From the NCBI GenBank assembly GCA_012274165.1, contig JAAPAA010000277.1:1-21460 (forward strand): a stretch of DNA of 21,460 nt, written 5' to 3'. The stretch is from Thiobacillaceae bacterium. GTDB taxonomy: Bacteria > Pseudomonadota > Gammaproteobacteria > Burkholderiales > Thiobacillaceae. The notes below the pieces were generated by a model, which was given only the letters and a program-made list of their open reading frames with translations, ran no database searches and was not told the origin of the DNA. Positions 13,958 to 20,657 of the stretch are shown here, one piece after another. Every line of letters begins with the position of its first letter. Position 1 is the stretch's first letter. Position numbers and translations under genes: made by a program.

Positions 13958-14515
13958 TCAGCAGGGGGATGCGTCCAGTTTCTGGCAAACACCCAATGCG
14001 CCCTCGCCTCGCGTCAGGGAGTCCAACCGATCTCCCAAGGCAGACGGAGTTGTCCAGCCAGTGGGCTCGATTGCGTCAAACGGCGCAATGCCAGCCAGCA
14101 GATTCTGCACTGCAGACGCGCAAAACAAGGGTGGCGTGGCACCTGCATTGTGGATGCGTTGCACGATGGCAGCAAACGCCTGCGCCTGCAGGAAAAAGCG
14201 ATACAAGCGGATATTGGGGCCATCGACGGTTTGATAGCGCGCATAGTCGGCAAGCGTCGGCGCCGACCAATCCTTGTCCTGGATGCGCACGCCGAAATAA
14301 CTACCCGCCGGATCAATCAACAGCTTGCCCGCGAAGAGCCCTGCGTGGTTACCGCCGAGCGCGTTGTCGTTGATGACCACCACTACCTCGCTGGACGCAG
14401 GCTCGGTCAAATAGCTCACCGCCTCGATCGGTTGTTCAATGGTCCAGTTTGGCAACTCGTCGGCATGCAGCGGCGCTGTTGTCATCAGCACGAATAACAG
14501 GCAAGCGAATTTCAT
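13958..14515 (-). CDS. Secreted protein of unknown function, possible papain-like (permuted NlpC/P60) fold
   Basis: From ATG 14515 the product has 185 residues and begins with a clear signal peptide (MKFACLLFVLMTTAPLHADE, likely cut after HA). The mature part has a beta-rich start, EVVVVINDNALGGNHAGLFA (H57) and KLLIDPAGSYFG, and later ATPPLFCASAVQNLLAGIAP (C132) followed by TTPSALGDRL. His before Cys, with the Cys at the head of a helix, is the order seen in circularly permuted NlpC/P60-type proteins. That reading is inference; a non-enzymatic fold is possible. The longer frame from TTG 14536 is rejected because it precedes the signal peptide. The gene follows folE by 73 bases in the same direction. 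Confidence 0.7.
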   Translation of the reverse strand: MKFACLLFVLMTTAPLHADELPNWTIEQPIEAVSYLTEPASSEVVVVINDNALGGNHAGLFAGKLLIDPAGSYFGVRIQDKDWSAPTLADYARYQTVDGPNIRLYRFFLQAQAFAAIVQRIHNAGATPPLFCASAVQNLLAGIAPFDAIEPTGWTTPSALGDRLDSLTRGEGALGVCQKLDASPC

Positions 14516-14557
14516 GTGTCGAGGATGAATCAACAATGCTTCTGCTGCGTCGCCTCT

Positions 14558-14604
14558 ATCAACGCAGTTCCCGCCGCGCCACGCTCAATCAACGCAGCTC
14601 CCGC
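14558..14604. repeat. 30-bp-spaced direct repeat at the end of folE
   Basis: ATCAACGCAGTTCCCGC (14558-14574) recurs as ATCAACGCAGCTCCCGC (14588-14604), 16 of 17 identical, offset by exactly 30 bases. The repeat spans the folE stop codon, so RELR plus stop is encoded twice in the same frame. It looks like a small tandem duplication of the gene end. Confidence 0.6.
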
Positions 14605-15233
14605 TGTGCAGTGGCCCGCAAAAACTCATTGCGCAATTGATCGCTGGTTTTAAAGCAGCCGGTAAACGCCTGGGTGACGACGCGTTCGTCGCCGCGCCGG
14701 TCTTCGCCCAGCAGCAGGCACAGTTGTTCTGCCTCGATGATGCACGCCGCGCCAGCGGCCAGGCCATGTGTGACCAGCGCTTCGGCGATGTCGCGCGTCA
14801 TCCATTCCTGATAGGTGAAGCGATGGCCGATGGCATCGACCATGCGGGCGATACGACCGAAGCCATGCAAGCGTCCACCGGGGATGTAGGCGACGTGCGC
14901 GACGCCGCGAAACGGCACCAGATGATGCGGACAGACGCCATGCACGGCGATCCCGCGCACCACAACCATGTCGTCGCGGTCGTCAGCAAAGCCTTCGCCC
15001 AGCGCGTCGGCTGGATGCATGGAATAGCCGCCGAGCAGGCGCTTTTGCCACAGTTCGCGCACACGCTGGGCGGTGCGCCCGGTGTGCACCGAATCCGGCG
15101 CAACGCCACAGGCGACGAGCATGTCGTTGACCGCACGCTCGAACGCTGCCGGGTCGAACTGCCCGACTTGCGGGATGCCGAGGCTGCCCGATTGATGCGG
15201 CGTATGACCGTGGTCGTCGCAGGCGTCAGTCAT
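14589..15233 (-). CDS. folE: GTP cyclohydrolase I, divergent form
   Basis: GTP cyclohydrolase I makes dihydroneopterin triphosphate for folate and other pterins. The 214-residue product has the tunnelling fold blocks: ERAVNDMLVACG, TAQRVRELW, VHGVCPHHLVPFRGVAHVAY (98-117) with zinc Cys101 and His104, FTYQEWMTRDIAEALV, and GCFKTSDQLRNEFLRA near the end. The third zinc ligand Cys172 is present in EAEQLCLLLGE. The catalytic histidine two places before it (H179 in the E. coli enzyme, in 'HYC') is replaced by Gln170. The usual RG motif after it is replaced by GEDRRGDERV. ATG 15233 lies inside the end of the upstream hydrolase gene (8-base overlap), so the two are co-expressed. Confidence 0.85.
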   Translation of the reverse strand: MTDACDDHGHTPHQSGSLGIPQVGQFDPAAFERAVNDMLVACGVAPDSVHTGRTAQRVRELWQKRLLGGYSMHPADALGEGFADDRDDMVVVRGIAVHGVCPHHLVPFRGVAHVAYIPGGRLHGFGRIARMVDAIGHRFTYQEWMTRDIAEALVTHGLAAGAACIIEAEQLCLLLGEDRRGDERVVTQAFTGCFKTSDQLRNEFLRATAQRELR

Positions 15234-16017
15234 TATTCAGCGTGGCCCGGAGGAATTCCACCGTGCGCGTCCACGAATCGGTGTCGGCCGCATTGTCGTA
15301 TTTGAGCGGCAGGCCGAACTGCGAGGCGTAGCTGTCGGCTTCGCGGTTGGTAAAGGTGTGCTTCACGCCGGGATACGACAGCAGCATGTAATCCGCCCTG
15401 GCGTTATCCATTTCAGCCTTGAACGCCTCGACCTGTTCCGGCGGCACGAACGGGTCGGCCTCGCCGGTAAAGACGCGCAGCTTGGTCTTGAGCGCACCCG
15501 GCTTGACCGCCACATCGGTGGCCAGGATGCCGTGGTAGCTCACTGCCGATTTCAGCGGCTCGCCCGCGCGCGCCATGTTGAGCACCACGCCGCCACCGAA
15601 GCAGTAGCCCAGCGCGGCCAGTTCGCCTTTCTTCACATTGGACTGACTAGCGAGATACTTTTCCGCCGCCTGGAACCGGCTCAAGGCCAGCGGCGGATTC
15701 TTGTTCACATTGCCCGCCAGAGCGGCCGCATCCTTCGGGTTATCGGCGACTTGGCCGTTGCCATACATGTCGACCACCAGCGCCACGTAGCCTTCGTCCG
15801 CCAGCATGCGCGCACGCTTCCTCGCATAATCGCTGACGCCCCACCATTCCGGCACCACCAGCACCCCGGCGTGTTTGCCTTTGGCGGCATCGTCATACGC
15901 GAGAAAGCCCTTCATCACGGTGCCGTCGCTCGCCGGGTAGCTGACGTCCTTGCCGATCACGGCGGCAAAGGTGGATGAAGTGAACAACAGCAAGGAAAGG
16001 GCTAGCGTGGTTTTCAT
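15226..16017 (-). CDS. Exported dienelactone hydrolase family protein
   Basis: From ATG 16017 (GGAGA five bases upstream) the product has 263 residues with a signal peptide (MKTTLALSLLLFTSSTFAAV, cut near TFA). The alpha/beta-hydrolase body carries the dienelactone hydrolase triad: Cys139 in the nucleophile elbow GYCFGGG, Asp188 in GEADPFVP and His220 in GVKHTFTN. It also has Glu57 in VVPEWWG, the residue that activates the cysteine in this family. The predicted location is the periplasm. The substrate is unknown; such paralogues are common and not necessarily tied to aromatic degradation. A longer frame up to 16110 is rejected because it precedes the signal peptide. Confidence 0.88.
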   Translation of the reverse strand: MKTTLALSLLLFTSSTFAAVIGKDVSYPASDGTVMKGFLAYDDAAKGKHAGVLVVPEWWGVSDYARKRARMLADEGYVALVVDMYGNGQVADNPKDAAALAGNVNKNPPLALSRFQAAEKYLASQSNVKKGELAALGYCFGGGVVLNMARAGEPLKSAVSYHGILATDVAVKPGALKTKLRVFTGEADPFVPPEQVEAFKAEMDNARADYMLLSYPGVKHTFTNREADSYASQFGLPLKYDNAADTDSWTRTVEFLRATLNND

Positions 16018-16121
16018 GAACGTCTCCTGGGTGGGTGGTGCAAAAGCATACCGCGCTACCATCGGCAATAACAACCGGCACGGCGTTAAACTTGCTGGCT
16101 TCCTGCTCACACACGCCCGCC
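16018..16121. other. Divergent intergenic region
   Basis: This 104-base gap separates the leftward hydrolase-folE cluster from the rightward pseudouridine synthase homologue, so promoters for both should lie here. No hexamer pair stands out on either strand. Confidence 0.4.
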
Positions 16122-16844
16122 ATGACCAACCCCATCCGCCTTGCCAAACGCGTCGCTGAACTGCGCGCCTGCTCGCGCCGCGAAGCCGAGCAACTCATTG
16201 TGGGCGGCTGGGTGCGGGTGGAGGGTGTGGTGGTCGAAGAACCGCAGGCGCGCGTCGCTGACGAGCGCATCGAGATCGACCCCAAAGCCGAGCCCAGCCA
16301 GGCCGAACCCGTCACCCTGCTGCTGCACAAACCGCCCGGCTATCATGCCATTCAGGGCAGTCAGCTGGCGGCGCAGCTGCTCAACGCCGCCAGCCACTGG
16401 ATGGAAGACGATTCGGGCATCTCGCCATTGAAAAAGCACTTCACCCAGCTGACCGCCTGCGTCCCGCTCGAAACCGACGCCAGCGGCCTCGTCGTCTTCA
16501 CGCAGGACTGGCACGTCTCGCGCAAACTCAGCGAAGACGCCGCCATGATCGAACACGAAGTGATCGTCGAAGTGACCGGGGAATTAATTCCGCACGCACT
16601 CAAACGGCTCAACCAGGGCATCCCCTACAACGGCCGCACCCCGGCCGCCATCAAGGTCAGCTGGCAGAACGAAACCCGCCTGCGCGTCGCGCTCAAAGGC
16701 GCGCAGGTCGGGCAAATTGCTCAACTGTGCGAAGCCGCCGGTTTGCAGGTGGTGTCGATGAAACGCATCCGCCTCGGCGGCGTGTCACTGGGAAAAGTGA
16801 CGTCCGGACAGTGGCGCTATTTGCGAATGGATGAGCGGTTTTAA
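16122..16844 (+). CDS. RsuA/RluB/RluF-type rRNA pseudouridine synthase homologue with altered active site
   Basis: The 240-residue product has an S4 RNA-binding domain at 4-52 (IRLAKRVAELRACSRREAEQ, VGGWVRVEGVVV) and a pseudouridine synthase domain from about 65 (LLLHKPPGYHAIQG). The catalytic segment, normally RLDxxTSGLLLLT, reads PLETDASGLVVFTQD (115-129). The catalytic Asp position therefore holds Glu117. The later KxYxV motif reads IEHEVIVEV (144-152), with His for the active-site Tyr. The rest (AAIKVSWQNETRLRVALKGA, QVGQIAQLCEAAGLQVVSMK) is well preserved. It probably still binds rRNA, but its activity is in doubt. ATG 16122 is chosen because the S4 domain starts at once; the frame from 16035 covers the divergent promoter region. 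Confidence 0.85.
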   Translation: MTNPIRLAKRVAELRACSRREAEQLIVGGWVRVEGVVVEEPQARVADERIEIDPKAEPSQAEPVTLLLHKPPGYHAIQGSQLAAQLLNAASHWMEDDSGISPLKKHFTQLTACVPLETDASGLVVFTQDWHVSRKLSEDAAMIEHEVIVEVTGELIPHALKRLNQGIPYNGRTPAAIKVSWQNETRLRVALKGAQVGQIAQLCEAAGLQVVSMKRIRLGGVSLGKVTSGQWRYLRMDERF

Positions 16845-16867
16845 GCGTCCCAGACTTGGGACCGCTC
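16833..16867. terminator. Bidirectional terminator-like hairpin between convergent genes
   Basis: GTCCCA-GACT-TGGGAC (16847-16862) is a perfect hairpin in the 21-base gap between two convergent genes. It can be extended by GAGCGGT (16833-16839) with ACCGCTC (16861-16867) around a bulge. No strong U-run follows on either strand, so efficiency is uncertain. Confidence 0.4.
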
Positions 16868-17696
16868 AGTCTGCGGCAAGCGCCTGTTTGCGATAGCGGT
16901 TGAGGTCGCGCACGTTTTCGAAAGGCTGCCCCAGCAAATTCGAAAGATTGCGCAGAATGCCGCCGATCACCTTGTTTTCCCAGACTTCATCAAATCGGAT
17001 CTGCTCGTCGAGCCAGTGCTCCAGCCATTCCGGGTTGGGCAGACGCGACTGGATCGTGTCCTGGGGAAACAGCGCTTCGTTGACATGCAGGTTGGTGGGA
17101 TGCAGCGCTTTGTCGGAACGCCGGCTCGACGCCATCAGGAACCCAATCTTGGCGAAGGCGGCAGCAACGCCGGATCCGCCCTGCTTCAGCGCGCGTTTCA
17201 TGTATTGCAGATACGCGCCGCCATGGCGGCCTTCGTCACGTGAGATGGTTTCGTAGATGTGCTTGATCACCGGTTCGGTGTGCCACTCGGAGGCGCACTT
17301 GTACCATTGGGTGAGTCGCACCTCGCCGCAAAAATGCAGCATCAGCGTTTCCATCGGCGGCGCCGCGTCAAACGGGAAACGGATGGCGTGCAGTTCTTCC
17401 TCGGTGGGGACAAACTCGGGTTTGAAGCGGCGCAGATATTCCATCAGCACCAGCGAATGCTTCTGCTCTTCGTAAAACCAGATCGACATGAACGCGGAAA
17501 AATCGCTGTCGTGCACGAAATCGCGCAGGAACATCTCGGTGGCCGGCAGCGCCGCCCACTCGGTGATGGCGTTCATCTTGATGGTCAGCGCCTGTTCGTC
17601 GGTCAGTTTGCTGGCATCGAAACTGCTCCATGGAATATCGGTTTCCATATTCCAGCGGGCACGCTCGAGCGATTTGAAGAGATCAAAGTAGAGCAT
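16866..17696 (-). CDS. Ferritin-like di-iron carboxylate protein (acyl-ACP desaturase-like)
   Basis: The 276-residue, mostly helical product carries the six-ligand pattern of ferritin-like di-iron oxidases: Glu46 (ITEWAALPATE), E77xxH80 (FYEEQKHSL), Glu125 (HFCGEVRLTQW) and E155xxH158 (SRDEGRHGG). The spacing resembles soluble acyl-ACP desaturases and related aerobic oxidases, which use dioxygen and two electrons. The substrate is unknown. ATG 17696 has no strong ribosome binding site; Met17 (METDIPW) is an alternative. It lies 51 bases after a FAD-dependent oxidoreductase gene in the same direction, which could supply electrons or act on the same compound (inference). Confidence 0.82.
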   Translation of the reverse strand: MLYFDLFKSLERARWNMETDIPWSSFDASKLTDEQALTIKMNAITEWAALPATEMFLRDFVHDSDFSAFMSIWFYEEQKHSLVLMEYLRRFKPEFVPTEEELHAIRFPFDAAPPMETLMLHFCGEVRLTQWYKCASEWHTEPVIKHIYETISRDEGRHGGAYLQYMKRALKQGGSGVAAAFAKIGFLMASSRRSDKALHPTNLHVNEALFPQDTIQSRLPNPEWLEHWLDEQIRFDEVWENKVIGGILRNLSNLLGQPFENVRDLNRYRKQALAAD

Positions 17697-17747
17697 GTTG
17701 GTTTTAGGTGCCGCTCAGCCGTCTAGTATCGTTGCATGACTCGCGAT

Positions 17748-18749
17748 TTACGAGACAAACTGATCCACGTCGAGATCAACCGGACAATTGGTCAGTTCCG
17801 CTTTAGCTTGCACCAGCGATTGCGCCAGACGCACGCCGCTTTCCCAAGCGCGCTCAACCCCGGTTCCGGCAATGCCGTCGCCGATCAGGGCCACGCGGTT
17901 CTCGCGGTCACCCAGCCAGAATCCGCCGATCGAGCCTTCTGGCTGGGCGTGACGCCACAGGTGGGACGCTTCGACTTCAACCGGCCACGGCAAGCCCAGC
18001 AAACCCATCAAGGCCGACGCGCCGCGCGTGCAGGCTTCCATCGCCGAGGCTTCGAGATAGGTTTCGGCAAATTCGTTGCTGCTATGCACCATCCACAACC
18101 CCTCGCCGCCGGCGGTTTGTCGCACGGCCAGTTTCAGCAGGTGGTCGTCAAACTGGATTACATCGACCGCCGGACCGCCTTCCCAACGCATCAGGAATGA
18201 CCACACCGGACGATAGCGCACGTCGACCAGCCGTTCGCGCAAGCGTGGCAGCGCATCGAGCATGGGAATGGCCTGCGGGGCGGGCACGCTGCAAATCACG
18301 CAATCGTAGTTGCCCATCGTCTGGCCATTTTCCAGAATGATCGTGCGCGGCTGCAAGGTGGCCACGCGTGTCTGCGTGTGCAGGCGGGCCGTGCCGAGCA
18401 AGTGCTGCATCAGCTGGGCGGGCTCGATCTGCAGGGTGTAATGGTTCTTCAACTGGGTATGCGCCCACGCATCGGCAGCGCGCCCCAGCCAGACGTTACC
18501 GCGCAGGGGAACAAGCCAACCCTGGCGCACCCAGTCCCGCAACTGGCTGCGAAAGGGTTCGCGCTTGGCCGAGATGAACGGGCTGCCCATCATGGCCCAG
18601 CCCGTGTTCAATTGCTGGGTAAAAATGCGTCCGCCCGCCGTGGGCGCCTGTTCGAATACTTCCACATCCCAGCCGGCTGCGGCGAGCGTGCCCGCACAGC
18701 TGGCTCCAGCGATTCCTGCTCCTACGATCCCTGCTCTGAGTTGTGCCAT
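17748..18749 (-). CDS. FAD-dependent amine oxidase/renalase-like oxidoreductase
   Basis: The 333-residue product begins with a dinucleotide-binding motif (GIVGAGIAGASCAGTLAAAG, 8-27) and VEVFEQ...GGR, and ends with the second FAD segment RVALIGDGIAGTGVERAWES. The middle has YDCVICSVPAPQAIPML, typical of small NAD(P)/FAD amine oxidases related to renalase. Renalases oxidise the off-pathway alpha-dihydro isomers of NAD(P)H, but many homologues have other roles. AAAGGATC lies before ATG 18749. A GC-rich hairpin (TGGCCGC...GCGGCCA, about 18769-18786) lies just upstream in its leader. It forms a likely two-gene unit with the di-iron protein. Confidence 0.85.
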   Translation of the reverse strand: MAQLRAGIVGAGIAGASCAGTLAAAGWDVEVFEQAPTAGGRIFTQQLNTGWAMMGSPFISAKREPFRSQLRDWVRQGWLVPLRGNVWLGRAADAWAHTQLKNHYTLQIEPAQLMQHLLGTARLHTQTRVATLQPRTIILENGQTMGNYDCVICSVPAPQAIPMLDALPRLRERLVDVRYRPVWSFLMRWEGGPAVDVIQFDDHLLKLAVRQTAGGEGLWMVHSSNEFAETYLEASAMEACTRGASALMGLLGLPWPVEVEASHLWRHAQPEGSIGGFWLGDRENRVALIGDGIAGTGVERAWESGVRLAQSLVQAKAELTNCPVDLDVDQFVS

Positions 18750-18866
18750 TGTTGCTTGATCCTTTGATTTGGCCGCACGGCGGCCAGCGAAAAATGCGTT
18801 TGACCGAACTCTATCAGTAAATACTTAAACTCGATCTGACTGAAACAACTGCGTTAATTCCGTCGC

Positions 18867-19307
18867 TTAATTTAAGCATTTCTGCATGGCAATATGGGGA
18901 ATACCCGCCTCTTCATAGGGGGCACCCACCGCAGCAAATCCGGCTTCCGCATAAAACCCGGCGGCATGCATTTGCGCGCTGAGCCGGAGCGTGACGTGCC
19001 CCTGGGTCCGGGCCAAGTTGATCGCGGCTGCCAGCAAGGCCCGGCCGACCCCACGTCCACGCCAGCCTGGCAGCACCGCCATGCGGCCGATATGGCCACA
19101 GAGATGATCATTACGCAGCAGCCGGGCGCAGCCGATGGCGGCGCCGTCTGCGCGGGTGGCGAGCAGATGCAGGGCATCGGCATCGTCGGCATCCCACTCC
19201 AGTGCCTCGGGCACGCGTTGCTCATCGATAAAAACCGTGCGCCGGATTGCACTCAGGCGCTCGGCATCGTGCGCCCAGTCGGTTTCGTGGATCAGAAAGT
19301 CAGGCAT
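18867..19307 (-). CDS. GNAT family N-acetyltransferase
   Basis: The 146-residue product is a complete GNAT domain of the ElaA-like type: AERLSAIRRTVFIDEQRVPE at the N-terminus, LHLLATRADGAAIGCARLL, the acetyl-CoA-binding GRMAVLPGWRGRGVGRALL (74-92) with the R-G-x-G loop, then LRLSAQMHAAGFYAEAGFAA and a C-terminal PHIAMQK strand. The acceptor is unknown. ATG 19307 is two bases after the stop of the MFS gene, so the two are translated together. The same frame is open far upstream inside the MFS gene, but that part is non-coding shadow. Confidence 0.9.
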   Translation of the reverse strand: MPDFLIHETDWAHDAERLSAIRRTVFIDEQRVPEALEWDADDADALHLLATRADGAAIGCARLLRNDHLCGHIGRMAVLPGWRGRGVGRALLAAAINLARTQGHVTLRLSAQMHAAGFYAEAGFAAVGAPYEEAGIPHIAMQKCLN

Positions 19308-19309
19308 GT

Positions 19310-20599
19310 TCAGATTGCGACCAGGACAAACCGCCGTGCCGCCCGGTGGCCGCGAGCCGCCTGCACGCCGCGCAGCGCCCACAGCCCGGCGACGAAATAG
19401 CTGCCGGTGATGAGCAGTGCCTGGCGATGGTTGTTGTGGGTGATCCAGCTGGCGACGCCGTACGTCAGCGGGCCGATGATCGACGCGAGCTTGACCGCCA
19501 GACCCCATAGGCCGAAAAACTCGGCCTGCTGCGCCGGTGGCGCCAGCAGGCCGACCAGGGCGCGCCCCGCCGACTGCGACGCGCCCATGCACAGCCCGGC
19601 CAGATTGGCCGCCACCCAGAACATGCGCTCGTCGGGCGCTGCCCAGGCCAGCAGCACCATGACGATCCAGCCGATCAGGGTGAAAGCAATCGCCCGCACA
19701 TGGCCGATGCGATCCTGCACGTGGCCGAAGATGAATGCGCCGATGGCTGCCGTGATGTTGACCACCAGCACCAGCAGGATCGTTTGCTGGGTGCTGAAAT
19801 GAAACGCCTGGTTGGCGTAAATCGCGGCCAGCGTGATCACCGCCTGAATGCCTGCCTGATACAGCACGGTGCAGAGCAGAAAGCGCTTCAGATCGGGCAG
19901 GCGGTCGAGATGACCCAGCGTGTGCCGCACCTGCGCCCAGGCGCTGCGGGCGGTGCGCTCAGATTGCGGGGTGGCGCGTTCGCGCAGTATCAGCAGCGTG
20001 GGCAGACTGGCCAGCATGAAAATCGCCGCGGTGATGAGCATGGTTACCGGCACGAAACCGGTCGCGCCCTGCCCGTGTGCCTGCGCCCAGCTGATGTAGG
20101 CCAGGCTCGCGCCCAACGACACCAGACCGCCGACGTAGCCGAGCGACCAGCCCCAGCCCGATACCCGGCCGAGCGCACGCGGCCGCGCCAGTTCAGGCAG
20201 AAACGCGGCGATCAGATTTTCACCGGTGCCGAAGAAATAGTTGGACAACACCAGCGCAACGATGGCCAGCACCAGCGCGCCGGGCGCGGCAAAAAACAGC
20301 AGCGCAGTAAAGCTGACGCAGCCCAGCGTGGTCAGCCACAGCAGCTTTTTCTTGCTGGCATGGGCGTCGGCGTGGGCGCCGATCAGCGGCGCGGTGAACA
20401 TCACCAGCGCATAGGACACCGATAAAGCCAGCGTCCAGGCAAACGTTGCCCACGCTGCATTGCCCGCCACTGCGGCGACGAAATAGGCGCTGAACACGGC
20501 GGTGATGACCACGGTCGTATAGCCCGAGTTGGCAAAGTCATACATCGCCCAGGCCCACACTTCGCGGCGGCGCACGCCCGGTTGAAGCAAGGCATTCAT
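19310..20599 (-). CDS. MFS transporter, Atg22/UMF1 family
   Basis: The 429-residue product has about twelve hydrophobic helices in two six-helix halves. The N-terminus (REVWAWAMYDFANSGYTTVV) is the hallmark of the Atg22-like family. Also present are PLIGAHADAHASKKKLL between helices 2 and 3, GTGENLIAAFLPELARP, GRVSGWGWSLGYVGGLVSL, and a second-half loop FGHVQDRIGHVRAI. The yeast founder exports amino acids from the vacuole; bacterial substrates are unproved. It is followed by the GNAT gene two bases later. A hairpin with a U6 run lies upstream, at the end of the HD-GYP gene. Confidence 0.9.
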   Translation of the reverse strand: MNALLQPGVRRREVWAWAMYDFANSGYTTVVITAVFSAYFVAAVAGNAAWATFAWTLALSVSYALVMFTAPLIGAHADAHASKKKLLWLTTLGCVSFTALLFFAAPGALVLAIVALVLSNYFFGTGENLIAAFLPELARPRALGRVSGWGWSLGYVGGLVSLGASLAYISWAQAHGQGATGFVPVTMLITAAIFMLASLPTLLILRERATPQSERTARSAWAQVRHTLGHLDRLPDLKRFLLCTVLYQAGIQAVITLAAIYANQAFHFSTQQTILLVLVVNITAAIGAFIFGHVQDRIGHVRAIAFTLIGWIVMVLLAWAAPDERMFWVAANLAGLCMGASQSAGRALVGLLAPPAQQAEFFGLWGLAVKLASIIGPLTYGVASWITHNNHRQALLITGSYFVAGLWALRGVQAARGHRAARRFVLVAI

Positions 20600-20629
20600 T
20601 TGAAAAATGGCATCCGGAATTTGAACTTG

Positions 20630-20657
20630 AAAAAATCGGGCTCGCAGATGTCTGCGA
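20630..20657 (-). terminator. Intrinsic terminator of the HD-GYP gene
   Basis: On the minus strand TCGCAG-ACAT-CTGCGA (20657 to 20642) directly follows the stop codon (20658-20660). A run of six U follows at 20635-20630, after six bases. The short gap weakens the match, but place and direction fit. It separates HD-GYP from the MFS-GNAT unit. Confidence 0.5.

Noticed and set aside
17259..17726. 155-codon plus-strand frame opposite the di-iron protein gene
   Set aside because: Shadow frame; the minus strand holds the complete di-iron ligand set.
18865..18877. Perfect palindrome GCTTAATTTAAGC at the GNAT stop codon
   Set aside because: No loop or U-run for a terminator, and a single short A/T-rich palindrome across a stop codon is weak evidence for a binding site.
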